Below are positions 22,854-35,721 of a stretch of 64,000 bases of DNA, piece after piece. The position numbers and the translations under genes were made by a program. Positions within the stretch are counted from its first letter, which is position 1. The number at the start of each line of letters is the position of its first letter. The notes below the pieces were generated by a model that had not been told where the DNA came from, searched no databases, and saw only the letters and a list, made by a program, of their open reading frames with translations. This DNA is from Ananas comosus (lineage: Eukaryota; Streptophyta; Magnoliopsida; Poales; Bromeliaceae), in contig NC_033621.1 of NCBI RefSeq assembly GCF_001540865.1, positions 23,055,279-23,119,278 on the forward strand, written 5' to 3'.

Positions 22854-25078
22854 GAAGCAGAGTGCGCGGACTCGTTGCGCCGCAGTTGCCCGGCCTCGTC
22901 TAAGTATAGATTTGCAGTGCAGTGCAGTTGCAACTACGTCAATCAAATAGTCTTCTGTTACGTATATTTGTGCTTTACACGAAAAAGTACGATAAAAAAA
23001 TATTTATTTTATATATTGTGTTTTATATATCAGTCTTATTAAAAATCGCAGAAATATATTTCTATATATTTTCGTTCCAGTTCTATTTTATCTAATATAA
23101 ATATGATTTTATAAGTTCTTTGCTTTTTGGCCAAATAAATAGTAAAAATGAACGAACTTTAATTTCATAACTATAAAAACAAACGGTTTAAGGACGAAAT
23201 AATCTTCACTTAAACTGTAGTTATTTGAAATTTTGAACTCTAATAATTGCAATGTATTTGTCACTAATATATTCTAACTACTTATAATATACCTTTGTAA
23301 TTACTTTTAAGCTTTATTCGTATAATTATTTACTTTTTTAAAAAAAAAGAGAATTTGAGTCACGACATTACTATGATAATCATATCATCTTAATATTTGA
23401 TAGGCATGACCTGTTTCGATGGACACTTAAATTCTTATCTCATTACCTGTAATTACCAAAGCAATGGAGGAAGGGGAATTACTAAATATTTCCATTGATG
23501 AGAGTCTTTTAAAAAAAAAAAAAAAAATTGCTCTTATAGATTATATGCTGGTGCATAATCATATGGAAGTATTGTAGATATTTGATTAATTTATACACAT
23601 ATTTTACAAATACTAAGTAGAGTAAAAGAGTAGACACAAAAATTAGAACTTGCAAAGATTAGAAAGTCAGAGTAAAAGTTCATTTTTACCAAATTCCAAA
23701 GTATTAACTGTTAAACAATAAAACATTATATTCCCTTTATTTGTACCATAAATTTTATTTTTAAATTATTTTTATTTAATGACAGATACTTAAAATAAAA
23801 TTATTAAAAAAAATCAAATATAATAATATATGTATTTAATTATAGATTGATAGAATACAACTAAATTTTAATTATGTTACATGATGTGATGTAGGACCTG
23901 CTGAGATATCTGTATTTTTGTTTTTTATTTATTTCTTTACTGTTTATATTGTAATATGTAAATAGTTTGCGATAAAATTGGCTGAACATACTGACCGTAT
24001 CTAGCGCAAATGGCAAAGGACTTGATGATTGGTATCCGAAATATCGAGTTTGAATCCTAATTGATTCACATATTCAGCTAAGTTTGAAGCGGATAACATG
24101 CAACCTATCTCAGAACAAAAAAAAAAAAAAAAACTTTGCTGAACATAATTTTTCTTCCAATTTCTATTCAAAAAATAAATTTAAGAAAACTTCAATTAAA
24201 TTTTATTTTTTATTTATTTTTTTTCACTCTACAAGTAAGAACCCTCTCTAGAGGGAAAGGTATAAATCCCTCCAAAGAAAAGAATGAAGTGAAAGAGAAG
24301 AAAAGTGTTGGTGTTTCCTCTGATTAAGGAGAAATGTAGAGCCTCTCCTCACTAATGCGACTCTTTAAAAATCCCATGTAGTAGTAATCTCTTGGGAGAG
24401 GCTAAGAAAGAAGAGATCTCGATCCCCCCCTTCTCTGATCTCACAAGTTTTTCACAATCGATATGTAAGCATCTCAAATCATATTTAGGTTTCGTTTGGT
24501 ATCGCAGTTGTTTTTTCAATTTTTTCAAAAAAAATTACAGGTAAAATTGTGTTGACCATTTTCATTTTACTACTGTGAAACAGCTGTTATGCTTTAAAAG
24601 TTTAAGCTTGTCGAGAACGGTGTTTATATATTTTTTATATTTGACACCCCGTCATGTTTGGGCTCCAGACTTTTTACAAGATTCATGATAACGTGAACTT
24701 GAATTAAAATAGAGGAAATTAATAATGTTAGGGGCATAGCATAACTCGAACTCATAAACTCTTGCTCCGATACCATGCGAAACAACTGATATTTTTTTTA
24801 TATTTAACAATCATCCAATTTTTCAATTTATTTGATTTGAATCAGTCGACGACAATACTCTGACATTAATATCTGAATGCGTAGTTAGTATATTGCATGC
24901 AATTATCGTAACTGTAGGAATTGAATTATAGTTTTAAGTTGTCTCCACTTGATTTATTTATTCATGCATTATCCTTTTTTATTTTTAATGTTTGTAGGCT
25001 AGTAGCAATTTCTTGTAAATTTTGTTCTATTTGATTTTCTTTTCTTTTTTCTTCCCTGTTAAATTTTGTAGTTGATAG
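22854..25078. other. Intergenic spacer between divergent PPR and UBA/PUB genes
   Basis: AT-rich spacer. It holds a SINE (23991-24134) and, around 24740-24790, a GCTCCGATACCATG motif. That motif resembles the complement of a tRNA-Met primer-binding site and suggests an LTR-retrotransposon remnant on the minus strand (weak). Bases 24340-24470 may be 5' UTR of the downstream gene. No other coding region is seen. Confidence 0.45.
23991..24134 (+). mobile_element. tRNA-derived SINE with 10-bp target duplication
   Basis: Box A-like GGCAAAGGACTTGATGATTGG and box B-like GAGTTTGAATCC lie near the 5' end, followed by a tail with AAGCGGATAACATGCAACC and poly(A). The flanking direct repeat GCTGAACATA is at 23981-23990 and 24138-24147. 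Confidence 0.85.
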
Positions 25079-28000
25079 ATGGCCGTCCCGGAAGTCGACA
25101 AAGTCATGCTTCGGCAACTTGAGTTGATGGGATTTCCGACGGCCCGCGCGACCAGGGCACTTCATTCTTCTGGTAATCTGTCCTGCTGTTCTTTCTCTGT
25201 TTAGCTTACTCTTCTTATTGCTGCTTGTGATCATACACAGTACACTGCAGGATTCAATTTTGATTCTTAACTACTTTGTGTGCACCCTTAGAAAGCTGTT
25301 TTTCTTGGTTCTTCAGAAAGTAGAAATTTATCTGTGAAATCTCAATGAAGCGGAAGTATTAAGCAAACTGTTACTTACACCAGCTGCAAAAGATAGAACT
25401 CATGTTATAGCTTGAAATTGCAGATACTTAAGGAAGGTTTGTAGAGAAATGAAGATCTGCGATTTTGTTCTTGTTTTACTGTAAGGACCTACATTTTACA
25501 AAACTCAAGGGATAAAGTGTAATCGTCGGTTTATTTCTTGTCGCCTTATTATGTTCCTCTTACTTGCTGCTATTGTTTTTTCTCTTCCGTTATTTGTCTT
25601 GCAATAAAAGAATGCTTGTGCAGACGCTACCTTTGTGCGTTACCAATCAGATTATCTTCATTCGTGGTGCTATTTCAGGCAATTGTAGTATTGAGGCTGC
25701 CGTAAATTGGGTTATTGAGCATGAAAATGATCCGGATATCGATCAGATTCCGCTGGTAATAACATTATTATTATGAATTCTCTGCGCTAAGTTTGGATCT
25801 CTAATTTTGTATGACAAAATTGAGCTCTCCTACTGCACATCTATACTGAACACTACTGCTCTGCATAATCCATCCTTTTATATCATTGACCATATTATAG
25901 ATAAATATGTTAGAAATCGTCGAATACTTATTAATACCCCATTCATTGTTCAGGTACACCAGGTTTAGACTGAATTAGTATGGTTTAAGTGAAACCAACA
26001 AATTTTATGCTACCCCATATTAAGCGATACAAATTGAAAGAATGTATTATTATAGATCAGCTATACATTCATAACAGGTATGAATAGTTTTAACTTTTAA
26101 TTGGGTCGCTAGGGAGTGTTATGTGTTCCCACTAGGGATTTTTCACTTTTTTTTTTTTGGAGAAAACCCACTAAGAAAATCTTAGTTGATTTCGCTATTT
26201 TTTTGGTGCTAGGTGCCTAAGGAAATCAAGATTGAAAGTGGAAATTCGTTATTGATTTCAGAGGAAGTGAAGCTTAAGGCGCATAAGCTACGGTCTATCC
26301 TTTTCCATCATTTTGTATTTGTTATCACACATAGAGAAAGTGCATTAACTGCAACATAGCATTTTGTTTTTTTTAATGTACAAGAAGAAACCTGCTATGA
26401 TGGTATTTTAGGTCTTATAAGATGCTTTCAACACCTCGTAGATTTGAAGAAAGAGAACATTCTCTTTTTCTGACAATCTTAATCAGATTAGATCAGTTAA
26501 GTTCTGTCCATGCCAAGAAACTGCGTCTGTAAAAGTCATAATAATGATTTATAAACTATGCTAGGTGGTTTAATTGCGGAAAAAATGACCATTATGAAAT
26601 CATTCGTACCGCAACCATTCGCTTGTAGTTGTTTATTAATGAAAGATGCCACCACCTCGCTTCTACCTGTCTTTGTAGAAACCAAGCTTTCAGTTTGTTT
26701 GCAGAAGGGAATATTACTAATTTAACAGTACCTCAGCTTCTGAATCTCCATATCATTTACAGGGAACAAGCTTCTCAGAAGAAATTAGATAAAAACAGAT
26801 CGGAAAGAGAAAAGGAGAAGGTACTTAATTTTACTTATTCTTTCGTCCAATATCTTTCTTTTCTGATAACTAAATTTGGAAGCAAGAGACATACATTTTG
26901 TGCTTCTGTAACTCGGCCCTTTCTATGAAGGAAATAACACAATCTGCTGGAAAACTTATGGAGTCAAAGAGAGTTGAGGATGATAGTGAAAGAAAACGGT
27001 TCGTAGATTATCTTTTATCTTCTTTTTTTTTTTTTAATCCTTGTGGAAAGTTGTCTTTGATCTTAACTATATAACATTACTCAGGTGCTGTTTTGGTGTC
27101 TTCTTTTTAGCGCAGAATGAGGGCATTGCTAAAAGCTAAAGAGGAGGAGCAGAAAAGAGCAAGAGAGAGAGTTCGACAGCAGTTAGAAGATGACAAGGTC
27201 CCCTTTTTTGGCTTTCCTTCCCTTAGAGTGTGCATTACCTAAGGAAATTTCGCATACAATTTTCGAATCAGGCCAAATGTTGCACCAGTGCTTCTCTAAC
27301 TCTTTAGGAGGTTTCAATTTACTGCCCAGTTTTTTCAAGTGTTACAATTGGCACCTCATCTTTCGCACATTGTGTCCATGTTAAGATCTGCATGAGTTCA
27401 TCTTGGCGTGCTGTCGGACAAGAATCTTTTGGCCCATCAAATCGGCTCACACTATTTCACAATGCATATCTGACACACGAAATGTCAGAAGCACCAAGAG
27501 CCTCGTGCTGTGAATGTATAATTCATGCAGATAGACAATTTTGCAGGGCCAAATATGCAAAAATTTCAACCAAAAAGAAAAGTGTATCTCGCCTTTCATC
27601 AACGATATTTAGAATTATTTGCACATATAGACGTCATTCGGTTAATTTGAATATAGGCAGAAAGAAAGAGGAAGCTTGGCGTACCATACGAAGATTTGGG
27701 AGCTTCAAAACCCGCAACACCTCGTGTGGAAGAACAGGTGTAATCTAATGTCTCAAAAAAAAAAACAAACATTTCGAAAACTTTCGTATTATGTAATTCA
27801 ATCTAAAAGTTATTTTTTTGTAATTTGATTGCAATGTGCAGAGACAGTCGCCTAGACAGTTGCCTGCTAAGCGTGTTACAAAGGCCGAACTGAGAGATTG
27901 TCTTCGAAATTTAAAAAGAAATTACAAGGTAAATCTTTGCCAATAATACTAACATTATTAGAATCAAGAAGGAAAAAGAACTTGTCAATTGCTCGAGTTA

Positions 28001-28716
28001 TCTTAATTTTTCTTATACATTCTTGTCAATATTACTTCTTTTTTACCTTATTAACTTAGAACTAGAATCTGCTTTGCATACTGGTTCCCTGCATTAATTG
28101 TGCTGCTAAATGCACGAGTAATCTCTGAACTTTTGACAAAATTGCAATTTGAACTCGAATTTTCCTAATTCTTGGCATGTTTAATCCCTATATTTGAAGA
28201 GATCACAAAAATTCGTCGAGACTACATGGTCACACCCACTTTTTCTTTACTCTTTTCAATTGAATATTATCGTAGATATTTTTGCATGGCATTTCGTACC
28301 GTGACTACTATCTACGTTATCAGGACGACAATGCTAGAGTCAAGAGAGCCTTCGAAACGCTTCTCAAAATCATCGGAAACATTGTGAATTCTCCCGATGA
28401 GGAGAAGTTCAGAAGACTTCGACTGAGCAATCCGAAGTTTCACGTGAGCTTTCCGAATCAGAATTATCTGAACCTGCTGCTTGTTTCATGTTTTCTGATT
28501 GCTGTTCTTTTCTGCTCTGAAAAGGAAAGAGTTGGGTGTTTGAAAGGAGGTGTAGAGTTTCTCGAGCTATGCGGCTTCGAATGGATCGACGGCGACAGAT
28601 ACTTGTTTCTGCCGAGGGCGAAAGTCGACATGGAAGCTCTAAGATCTGCAGGATTGGAGCTTCATTCAGCTTTAACCAATCCATTCTTTGGACTTCTGTC
28701 AGTGGATGGTTACTAA
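25079..28716 (+). CDS. UBA and PUB domain protein (ubiquitin/p97-pathway adaptor)
   Basis: Ten exons inferred: 25079-25172, 25679-25755, 26213-26292, 26763-26820, 26931-26998, 27116-27197, 27657-27737, 27842-27928, 28324-28443, 28525-28716. All phases agree and give 312 aa. The N-terminus is a UBA domain (LRQLELMGFPTARATRAL...NCSIEAAVNWVIEHENDPDI). The middle (about residues 70-180) is a charged Lys/Glu/Arg coiled coil ending in AERKRKLGVPYEDLG. The C-terminus is a PUB domain (about 210-290: ARVKRAFETLLKIIGNIVNSPDEEKFRRLRL...GGVEFLELCGFE), a fold that binds the tail of Cdc48/p97. UBA binds ubiquitin, so an adaptor role is inferred. It closely resembles what I recall of Arabidopsis At1g04850. 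Exon 10 uses an AAAAG acceptor and exon 6 a CGCAG acceptor, chosen by frame. Confidence 0.9.
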
Positions 28717-28884
28717 TTCATCTGCAGATCAACTACTCTCCACCTCTGAAGTTTCTCATGAATATGGCTTTCCCTGCATGAGTAAATGTAACACAATTAC
28801 ATCCACAAATGCAACTCTAATGTATCTAACTTTTAGCAACTCAAACTTATTATTAGTTGTTTGCTTAAATGTTGGTGCCTAATA

Positions 28885-29142
28885 TGAGTAGAGATACTAT
28901 GCTATCGGAAGTATAGAGGATCTGACACTTTCGACTTTTTAACCCTTAAATCAGTCCCTTTAATCATTTCTAATATTTGGATTAATACTATTACCTTGTA
29001 GGGACTATTCAACCTTAGGAGTACTATTCAACACTAGGTGGGACCGCAATCATTCCAACCGTACAATTCTTGATCCAAAAATCAAAAAATAGGAAGCATC
29101 AAATCCACTATGCTTTTGATAGTATAGTAGCTCTGCGCGCTT
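28885..29142. mobile_element. MITE, family B copy 2
   Basis: Terminal inverted arms of about 45 bp (left GAGATACTATGCTATC; right, complemented, GAGCTACTATACTATC) flank about 170 bp without coding capacity. Internal motifs (TTGGATTAATACTATTA, CATTCCAACCGTAC) match the copy at 4961-5190 in FatA intron 1. Confidence 0.75.
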
Positions 29143-29214
29143 AATATTGCTCTTATACTTCTCTAGTCACAATTTAATTAGAATTATGAATAGGTATCAT
29201 GTTTTGTAATTATA

Positions 29215-29705
29215 AATCCGTAGCGCAAAGGCCTCTGTACTATTAAGTTGTTTTCAATAATGCGGCTTCCAAAATTAACAATCGATTTCGTTAGATTCTG
29301 TCTGCACTATTGAAAGTATTTGGAAACAAAATTTTATTATCAAATGGTCTAAAAATTGACAATTTGAATTGTCGATGTGATGCGTTTGTGAACTAAAGGG
29401 TATAAAATAATCCAAATATGATGAAATTTTTATAGAATTTTTTTTCACTATTTAAAGTAAGTTGAAAGGTACCAACCTTAAATTCAAATCTTTTATCATT
29501 ATTTTTTATGAGATTTTTATTTTTAACCGTTTATTTTTAGATCACTTGTTTGATAGGTAAATGATATCGAAAAATTACGAAATTTAGTTTTCAAATATTT
29601 TCAATAGTGTAGATCAAGTCTGACGAAACCAATCGTCGATTTAAAAGCCGCATCATTGAAAACAACTTGATAGCACGAAAGCCTCTCTGCCACCAATAGT
29701 AAACA
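29215..29705. mobile_element. MITE, family A copy 5
   Basis: Inverted arms with GCGGCTTCCAAAATTAACAA on the left and a complemented equivalent (TTTAAAAGCCGCATCATT) on the right. Internal AATGATATCGAAAAATTACG matches the copy at 1804-2120. The subterminal hairpin is degenerate here. Confidence 0.7.
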
Positions 29706-30772
29706 ACTGGACTCTTATAATATCTGCGCGGACAAAATAATATTTTTAAATCAGATCATTTTCACATTTTCATAAAATTATTATAATATTTAAACATGTG
29801 TATATATAGAACACCATGTATTTATAAGCAATTTGTTTAGTTTTGTATATTTGATTTAACTGGTTTCAAACTATTCTTTAAAATTGTGAATTAAGACCAA
29901 GATAATATTATTTATGTCAGATTAAAAAGTTTACAGGGATACAATCATATACAGCAAAAAGCTTTTCGTTTTAATTATTTTACTTTAAAAAAGTATATAT
30001 TTTTAATGATAAGTCATAACCAGATTTAAAAGTGTGGAACTAAAGTGATATTTAATAAAACTTGAGGACTAAATTTGCAATTAACAAAGCTTTCCTTGTG
30101 TACAAAGTAATTATTATTAATTAATAACAAACCCAACACGTGATACACTCGGCCCGTGCTAACGTGCGCGGGGATAAGGACGAATCTCGAATATCGCGCC
30201 GCTAAAATGCGCCGTCCGTTTTTTTTTTTTTTTTGAAATTCAATTCGTACTTTTCGAAACCCTGCGTGCGGAGTACGCACCGCCCGCGACAACGCTGTAT
30301 ACGCACCCCACCCATACTTCTACTATGCGGACGATCCGGATGAATCCATCTTAACCGTTCGTTTCGGAGCCGTTCGGATCACCAACGTCCGCTCCACATC
30401 CCACAAATTCCGATCGGTGAAAATATATGAAAAGCCCCTCACCTATAGAGTATTCTAAACTTAGCCCCCAAACTCTTTTTTTTTTAAAAAATTAATTCGC
30501 GTTAAAATGTTTGTGCAATTTAAGAACTTATCAATTTTTAGCCAATGGGGATGTTTATTTTAAAATCTGATAGATAATGAAATTTGTTAATTTCGGTACA
30601 AAATTTCTGGAGTAATTCGGGGACCGTTTTCCAAAACGAATGTTGTTGAGGGGCTCTGTGCATATTTCACCCCCCCAAATTCTCGCATAAAAAGTTTCGT
30701 GCGGAAATTTTCCTGCGGGCCCCACCGGGGCGGACTTGAAAAAGTTATTAAATCCGACTCTGAAACTCGCAG

Positions 30773-30964
30773 TATAAAAGGAGGCGGGAAGTTGCCGGTT
30801 CGACTCGCTCCGTCTTTTCGCTTTCCCTTCGTTTTAATTAATTATTATTTAAATTATTAATTATATAATTATTAAGCGAAATCGAGTTTTTAGGTTTTTT
30901 TTTGGAGAAAATTTCGGGGAAGTAAGAAACCCTAGACGGGTGGGGAATTCTAGGGTTAGGGTTT
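30773..30964 (+). promoter_or_regulatory. SUMO core promoter and telo-box leader
   Basis: TATAAAAG at 30773-30780 would place transcription start near 30805 and give a leader of about 170 bases. The leader contains AAACCCTA (30927-30934) and two fused telomere-like units, TAGGGTTAGGGTTT (30951-30964). Telo-boxes are typical of highly expressed plant housekeeping genes. Confidence 0.65.
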
Positions 30965-30977
30965 GTGCGATTTGAAG

Positions 30978-33900
30978 ATGTCGGGAGCGGGACAGGACGA
31001 GGACAAGAAGCCCGCGGATCAATCCGCGCACATCAATCTCAAGGTCAAAGGGCAGGTAAGGAGTTTTCCTGTTTTATTCGATTATTTTGGTAATTTTTTG
31101 AAGTTATTATGATGTGATCATGAAAGATACTAGTGAGATTTTGTTGTTGATGACACTCTTTACTCGATTCTATTTGTAATTTAGGTTCTAGGGTTCTCTA
31201 TCCTATGATTGTGTTGATAATTGGGTGAAGATTGTAAATTCCCCAATTATAGTCTATTTTGGATACTGCTCAACATTTAATTTGTTTTTATTTGCATTAT
31301 TTTGATCAGTGGAATTGTAAATTTTGTTGAGAATTAATTTGCATTATTTTAATTTGCGATTTGTGGTTTGTTGGCAACAAAATTCACACTTTTTTTGCCC
31401 GGAGAATGAATAGAGTCATGTAAAGTTGACAGAATTGTTGTTGATTAATCGAACGGTATCCCAATTCAAATATGTGAAAATAATTCGAACCCAAACAAAT
31501 GAAGGAGAGTGAGGGATTTGGCCTTGGGGCTTCCATCTAGGAAGCGAATCCGAATAGACACTGCACATTTTTGAAGTATTGGTTTAGGAAGTATGCCGAA
31601 ATTAGATAACTCCGCACTTTTGAACTCTCAGTGTTTTGCAGTTGCTTCTTTAGTTTTGTATCCTCTCCCGAGTTTAGCAACCAAATTTTCTCTCATTACT
31701 ACTATCCTACTCGCTCCCTCTCTTTCTTTTCCTCTCTTACTGCCTCGCTGACATTCTCTTTCCTATCTCTTTCCTGTTTCCAACTTGAGATCTCTTGCAC
31801 GACTTTAATCTTGCGTCACTAGCCTGTATACATCTATAGCATTAGATATTTGCGATACAATAGTATTTTCGGCATATTCCATTCCTGATAGTATTTGCGA
31901 CTTATCCTGAAAATATTACAGTATTACCGGCCGGCATGTTCTGAAAATACTTATTAATGTTATCAGTGAACCATATTTCAATTTTGCACAGTTGAAATCC
32001 ACTTATAATCTTCACATAGCATCCACTTATAATCTTATGCATTGCTCAAATGTGCGACTCTTTATGAGGTCTTTCTTCCCTTATGCTCCAATCCATCCTT
32101 TTGCTCCGTCCTCTCTTTGTTTATGCAAGTTATTAAAATTGTGGAATGATGGACAGCAGGGAACAATGTGACATTTACAAGATTCATTATCTACTATGGC
32201 CTTGTTATATCAACTCGAAAATACACAAATTTTCATCTAAAACTTGTAAATGTTCTGTTGGCATAAATTTTAGTAGGTGCATAATGTGGTATTCATTCTT
32301 TCTTCTTTTCCTTTTTTTTTTTTTTGCGTTTTGCTTTTTGCTATTTTCTTTTATTGGACTTGTTCAAAATGGGTGACTAGGTAGTTCTTGGATACTTACC
32401 ATTCACCAGTACTGTTTTTTCTTCTTTTGTTCTTTTGTTGATCATGATACATGTAAGTTAGCAGTTGCTTGATTGTTTGTGCGGGCGACTTTGTGAATTT
32501 TGTTTTTGTTGCTATTTTGCCATTTGTGGAGGCGTTAAGATTGATTGAATTTCTTTCAAAGCAGGCCTTTTTTTTGGTTGGGTGAAGATTTGAGATTGGC
32601 TGAAAAGTCTTATTGCGAAGTGAACTAGCTTGTTGGAAAGCAGGTTCATTTGATTAATGTTATGTCCGTTTTAACAGGCTCTTTTTTGCAATTCACTAGG
32701 CAAAATTTTGGTTGTTATCGCAACCAAAGGAGCCAATGAGAACTGCTTAGTCAATGGTTATTGATTGTTATAATTTGTTCTTAATTATCTTTTCTTAGCT
32801 AGTGTTTGCCCAAACCCAACCCAACCCAACCCAAACACTATTTTTGGGGGGTGGGATTAGCTAAACCCACCCCTCTATTCCGGGGGTGGGGTTAGCTAAC
32901 CCCACCTCTATTTAATTTTAAAATTTAAATTTTAAAATTTATAATTTGTAATGTTAAAATTAATATTTATATTTTTAAATTTTAAATTATACATTTTAAA
33001 TTTTAAATTTTATATTATTTTTAATCATTTAAATTTAAATTCGACATTTTATATTTGTAACTTAAGATTTGATTTAAAATTTAAAATGTAAAATTTAAAT
33101 TGTTATTTTTAATTATTTAAATTTTAAATTTGACATTTTATATTTGTAATTTTATATTTGTTAGATTTGGTTTAAAATTTTAAATTTTTAAATTTGAGAT
33201 TTAAAAATATATAGATTTAAATTTTGAATTTTTTAATTGTAAAAGTTATCTATTTAAATTTTAAATTTTAAATATAAAGTAAAAAAATTTTAATTCAAAT
33301 ATAATAATTAGGGCAAAATTATTTTTTCTATTTATAACTACTCACTATTCTTCTTATTTCATCTTATTTGTTCAAACGCTATTTTTCTTAATTCCGGGAA
33401 CAACTCAATTATCATCCAAACGCAAAATTGGTCTATTTCAGGCTTAATCCTGAACTTAACCCTATCTTTGAAATAACTAGTTCTTACTTAATCCCGAACC
33501 AAACAAAGCTTTAGTGCTAACAAATGATGCTAATCCATTATTTCCTTTAGGTATAGTGTATATATATATATGTACCTTGAACGGTGCATTTTATTTCGTT
33601 GTGGATATCCTTTCAGGACAACTTTTTGGTTATTCAGTTTGATTATTATGATACTGGTTTGGAACTTTTTTTGTAGTTTTACTTGTCTGTTACTCTCTCC
33701 TCTGAAATGTTGCTACATACAATATTTTCCCCCCTTTCTTGGATCCACAGGATGGGAATGAAGTGTTTTTTAGGATCAAGCGGAGCACTCAGCTGAGGAA
33801 GCTTATGAACGCCTACTGCGACCGCCAGTCTGTGGACTTCAATTCCATTGCCTTCCTCTTTGATGGACGCAGGCTGCGAGGCGAGCAGACCCCAGACGAA

Positions 33901-34075
33901 GTACTATTTTCTCTCTCTCCAACCATATTACTTTTTAACTTTTTTGAAATTAATCCCCTCATTCCTTTTCTAATAATTTAAGAAAATGTCTTGTTTGTTT
34001 CAGTTGGAGATGGAAGATGGTGATGAGATCGATGCTATGCTCCACCAGACTGGTGGAACTTCGGCGAGTGCTTAG
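30978..34075 (+). CDS. SUMO1: Small ubiquitin-related modifier (SUMO1/2 type)
   Basis: SUMO is conjugated to lysines of nuclear and other proteins through the E1 SAE, E2 SCE1 and E3 cascade. Three exons: 30978-31055, 33751-33900, 34004-34075; 99 aa, like canonical plant SUMOs (about 100 aa). Visible features are an acidic flexible N-terminus ([18 protein letters not shown]), the beta-grasp fold ([65 protein letters not shown]), and the diglycine at residues 93-94 followed by a 5-residue tail (TSASA) that ULP proteases must remove. Intron 1 is 2.7 kb and carries a MITE-like AT-rich insertion. The paralogue number (SUMO1 versus 2) cannot be fixed from sequence alone. Confidence 0.96.
32805..33520. 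mobile_element. AT-rich MITE-like insertion in SUMO intron 1
   Basis: The left edge carries AGTGTTTGCCCAAACCCAAC and repeated GGGGTGGGGTTAGCTAACCC words. The right edge carries TTAATCCCGAACCAAACAAA, typical of plant non-autonomous DNA elements. The interior (32910-33300) is almost entirely A/T with AAATTTTAAATT words. The ends are only weakly inverted. Confidence 0.45.
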
Positions 34076-35675
34076 GAGTTTACTTAGCTTCCGTCTTTCC
34101 TATGAAATAGCAAGAATATTGTAGAGAGGTAGCAAACTATAATGGATGGTTGGATCTGGACAAGTTTGTTTGATGATTTAGGTTCTTAATTGTGTATGGC
34201 TTTTAATACCGTGCCAGATATTTCTGAGGTTTATTGTGCCTCTTGCAAGATTGTGAATTGTTTGATGAATTTACTTTGGTAATCATCCATCATCACCTTC
34301 GTTAGTTTGAAGAAAGATTAGTTCTTCACCTACTCCATGTAGGTACCTTCTCATATCTGGTGATATGCTAGCATGTACTTTGGCAGATCAATCTTTGTTT
34401 GACAAATTTAAGTTGTCGGCGCATCAGCAGCGTTTTAGAGCAATCTTTTCCTAGTCTTGCAGAAGGATAGTATTTCTTTTTACCGAGTTTTAAATTCGAA
34501 TTGTGCTACAGTGGTGCTTGGCTCTTTGAATGTGATTTCGCACAACGGAGTTGTGAAGTTGGTTGGAGATCCTCTCAACTATTGGGCCTTTTGGTAGTAG
34601 CAGTTGTGACTCGTCTGTAACATGATAATAGCGTATTTTCTTGTATAGACTTAAAAACTTTTGGATAAATTGAAATTGTCATTTGTGTGTGTAACATGCA
34701 AGAGCATTTGCATGTATCGACTTAAAACTTTTGGGCTCGTTCAAGTCGCTTAGCAGTAAAGTGCAACTTTTTATGGTAAGGGATTGTTTGGATTTTTGTT
34801 TTTTTCAACATTTTATTTTTAATGCAATACATAGGTCTACTGATAACAAATTGTAACATCTCCACCGGGACACCGACCGGCCGTAGAGCAAGTAGCAAAG
34901 GGGTTGGTGGTTGGTATTCGAGACCCAAGTTTGAATATTAGTTGATTTATATTTTCAGCTAAGTTTATTTCTAAATAAAATAAACGAAGCGGGTAGCGTG
35001 CTACCTATCTCTCTCTCTCAAAAAAAAAAAAAAAACTCCACCTGGATGCCCAAATTAACCGGAGGCGACAATGCATTAATGGGAAAAAGTAACTAGATTT
35101 TGAGATACACAAAATAAAATTTTCATGTTCAATTTGTAATATAATCAGGCGAGACAACTTATAACCAAAATAAAATGACAAAATTGGTGCAATTAAAGAA
35201 TTGGTGTGATTCATCTACTATACGGTCCTTATGGGGGCTAATTTTTTAAATTTTTTTTTAAAAAATTATTAGCCTTTGGTAAAATAAAATTGAAACGTGA
35301 CAGTGAATGGGAGTTCATGAACGAGGGATCTCGACTACTTACATAAAATAGATCTTCAGGTGCATCTTTTTATGAATAACATATTTGCCCACGTGACTAT
35401 ACACACCGTTTTCTCTGACTCCCATAAAGTTAATACCAAACCCATCCATTGCCAGCTCAGCACGTTGACTTTCTTGCTCAATCCACCCGCGCAACCCCCC
35501 CCTTAAAAACAGCCCAACGTAGTTTTCAATTTTGTTCTCCAACGTAGTGTTCCCATCGTTGACCCCAAAAAAAGTAGCCGTTAATAGTTGATCTTAAAAG
35601 ATGGCGGGAACGGGAACCCCACGTAACGGCCGTGGTCCCTTCCTTTCCCCTCCTCCTCCTCCCCCTCCTCCCCAC
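34076..35675. other. SUMO 3' UTR, SINE, and purple acid phosphatase upstream region
   Basis: The SUMO 3' UTR is likely to about 34280. A full SINE lies at 34870-35035. A G-box core CACGTG is at 35390-35395, about 285 bp before the phosphatase TATA box. No P1BS (GNATATNC) phosphate-starvation site was noticed. No additional gene seen. Confidence 0.45.
34870..35035 (+). mobile_element. tRNA-derived SINE, full length
   Basis: A tRNA-like head (GTAGCAAAGGGGTTGGTGG; CAAGTTTGAAT box B) is followed by AAATAAACGAAGCGGGTAGC, GTGCTACC, a CT-rich tract and poly(A). An imperfect target duplication CTCCACCGGG / CTCCACCTGG lies at 34860-34869 and 35036-35045. Confidence 0.88.
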
Positions 35676-35682
35676 TATAAAT
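35676..35682 (+). promoter_or_regulatory. TATA box of the purple acid phosphatase gene
   Basis: TATAAAT in a C-rich context. It predicts transcription start near 35705-35712, which excludes the longer open frame starting at 35632 and favours the ATG at 35722 or 35755. Confidence 0.6.
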
Positions 35683-35721
35683 CCCCACCCCCTCTCTCTC
35701 TCTCAACCCCAATACCATACA

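Larger units (their letters stand above)
28717..30772. other. Intergenic: two MITEs and SUMO upstream region
   Basis: UBA/PUB 3' UTR, then a family B MITE (28885-29142) and a family A MITE (29215-29705), AT-rich sequence, and from about 30130 the GC-richer upstream region of SUMO with a G-box core CACGTG at 30137-30142. No further gene seen. Confidence 0.5.

Noticed and set aside
24740..24790. LTR retrotransposon primer-binding site
   Set aside because: One imperfect motif without paired LTRs or coding domains; mentioned only as a weak remnant.
35632..35721. Upstream in-frame extension of the purple acid phosphatase
   Set aside because: It begins before the TATA box at 35676 and would put a non-signal, Pro/Leu-rich stretch ahead of a clear signal peptide.
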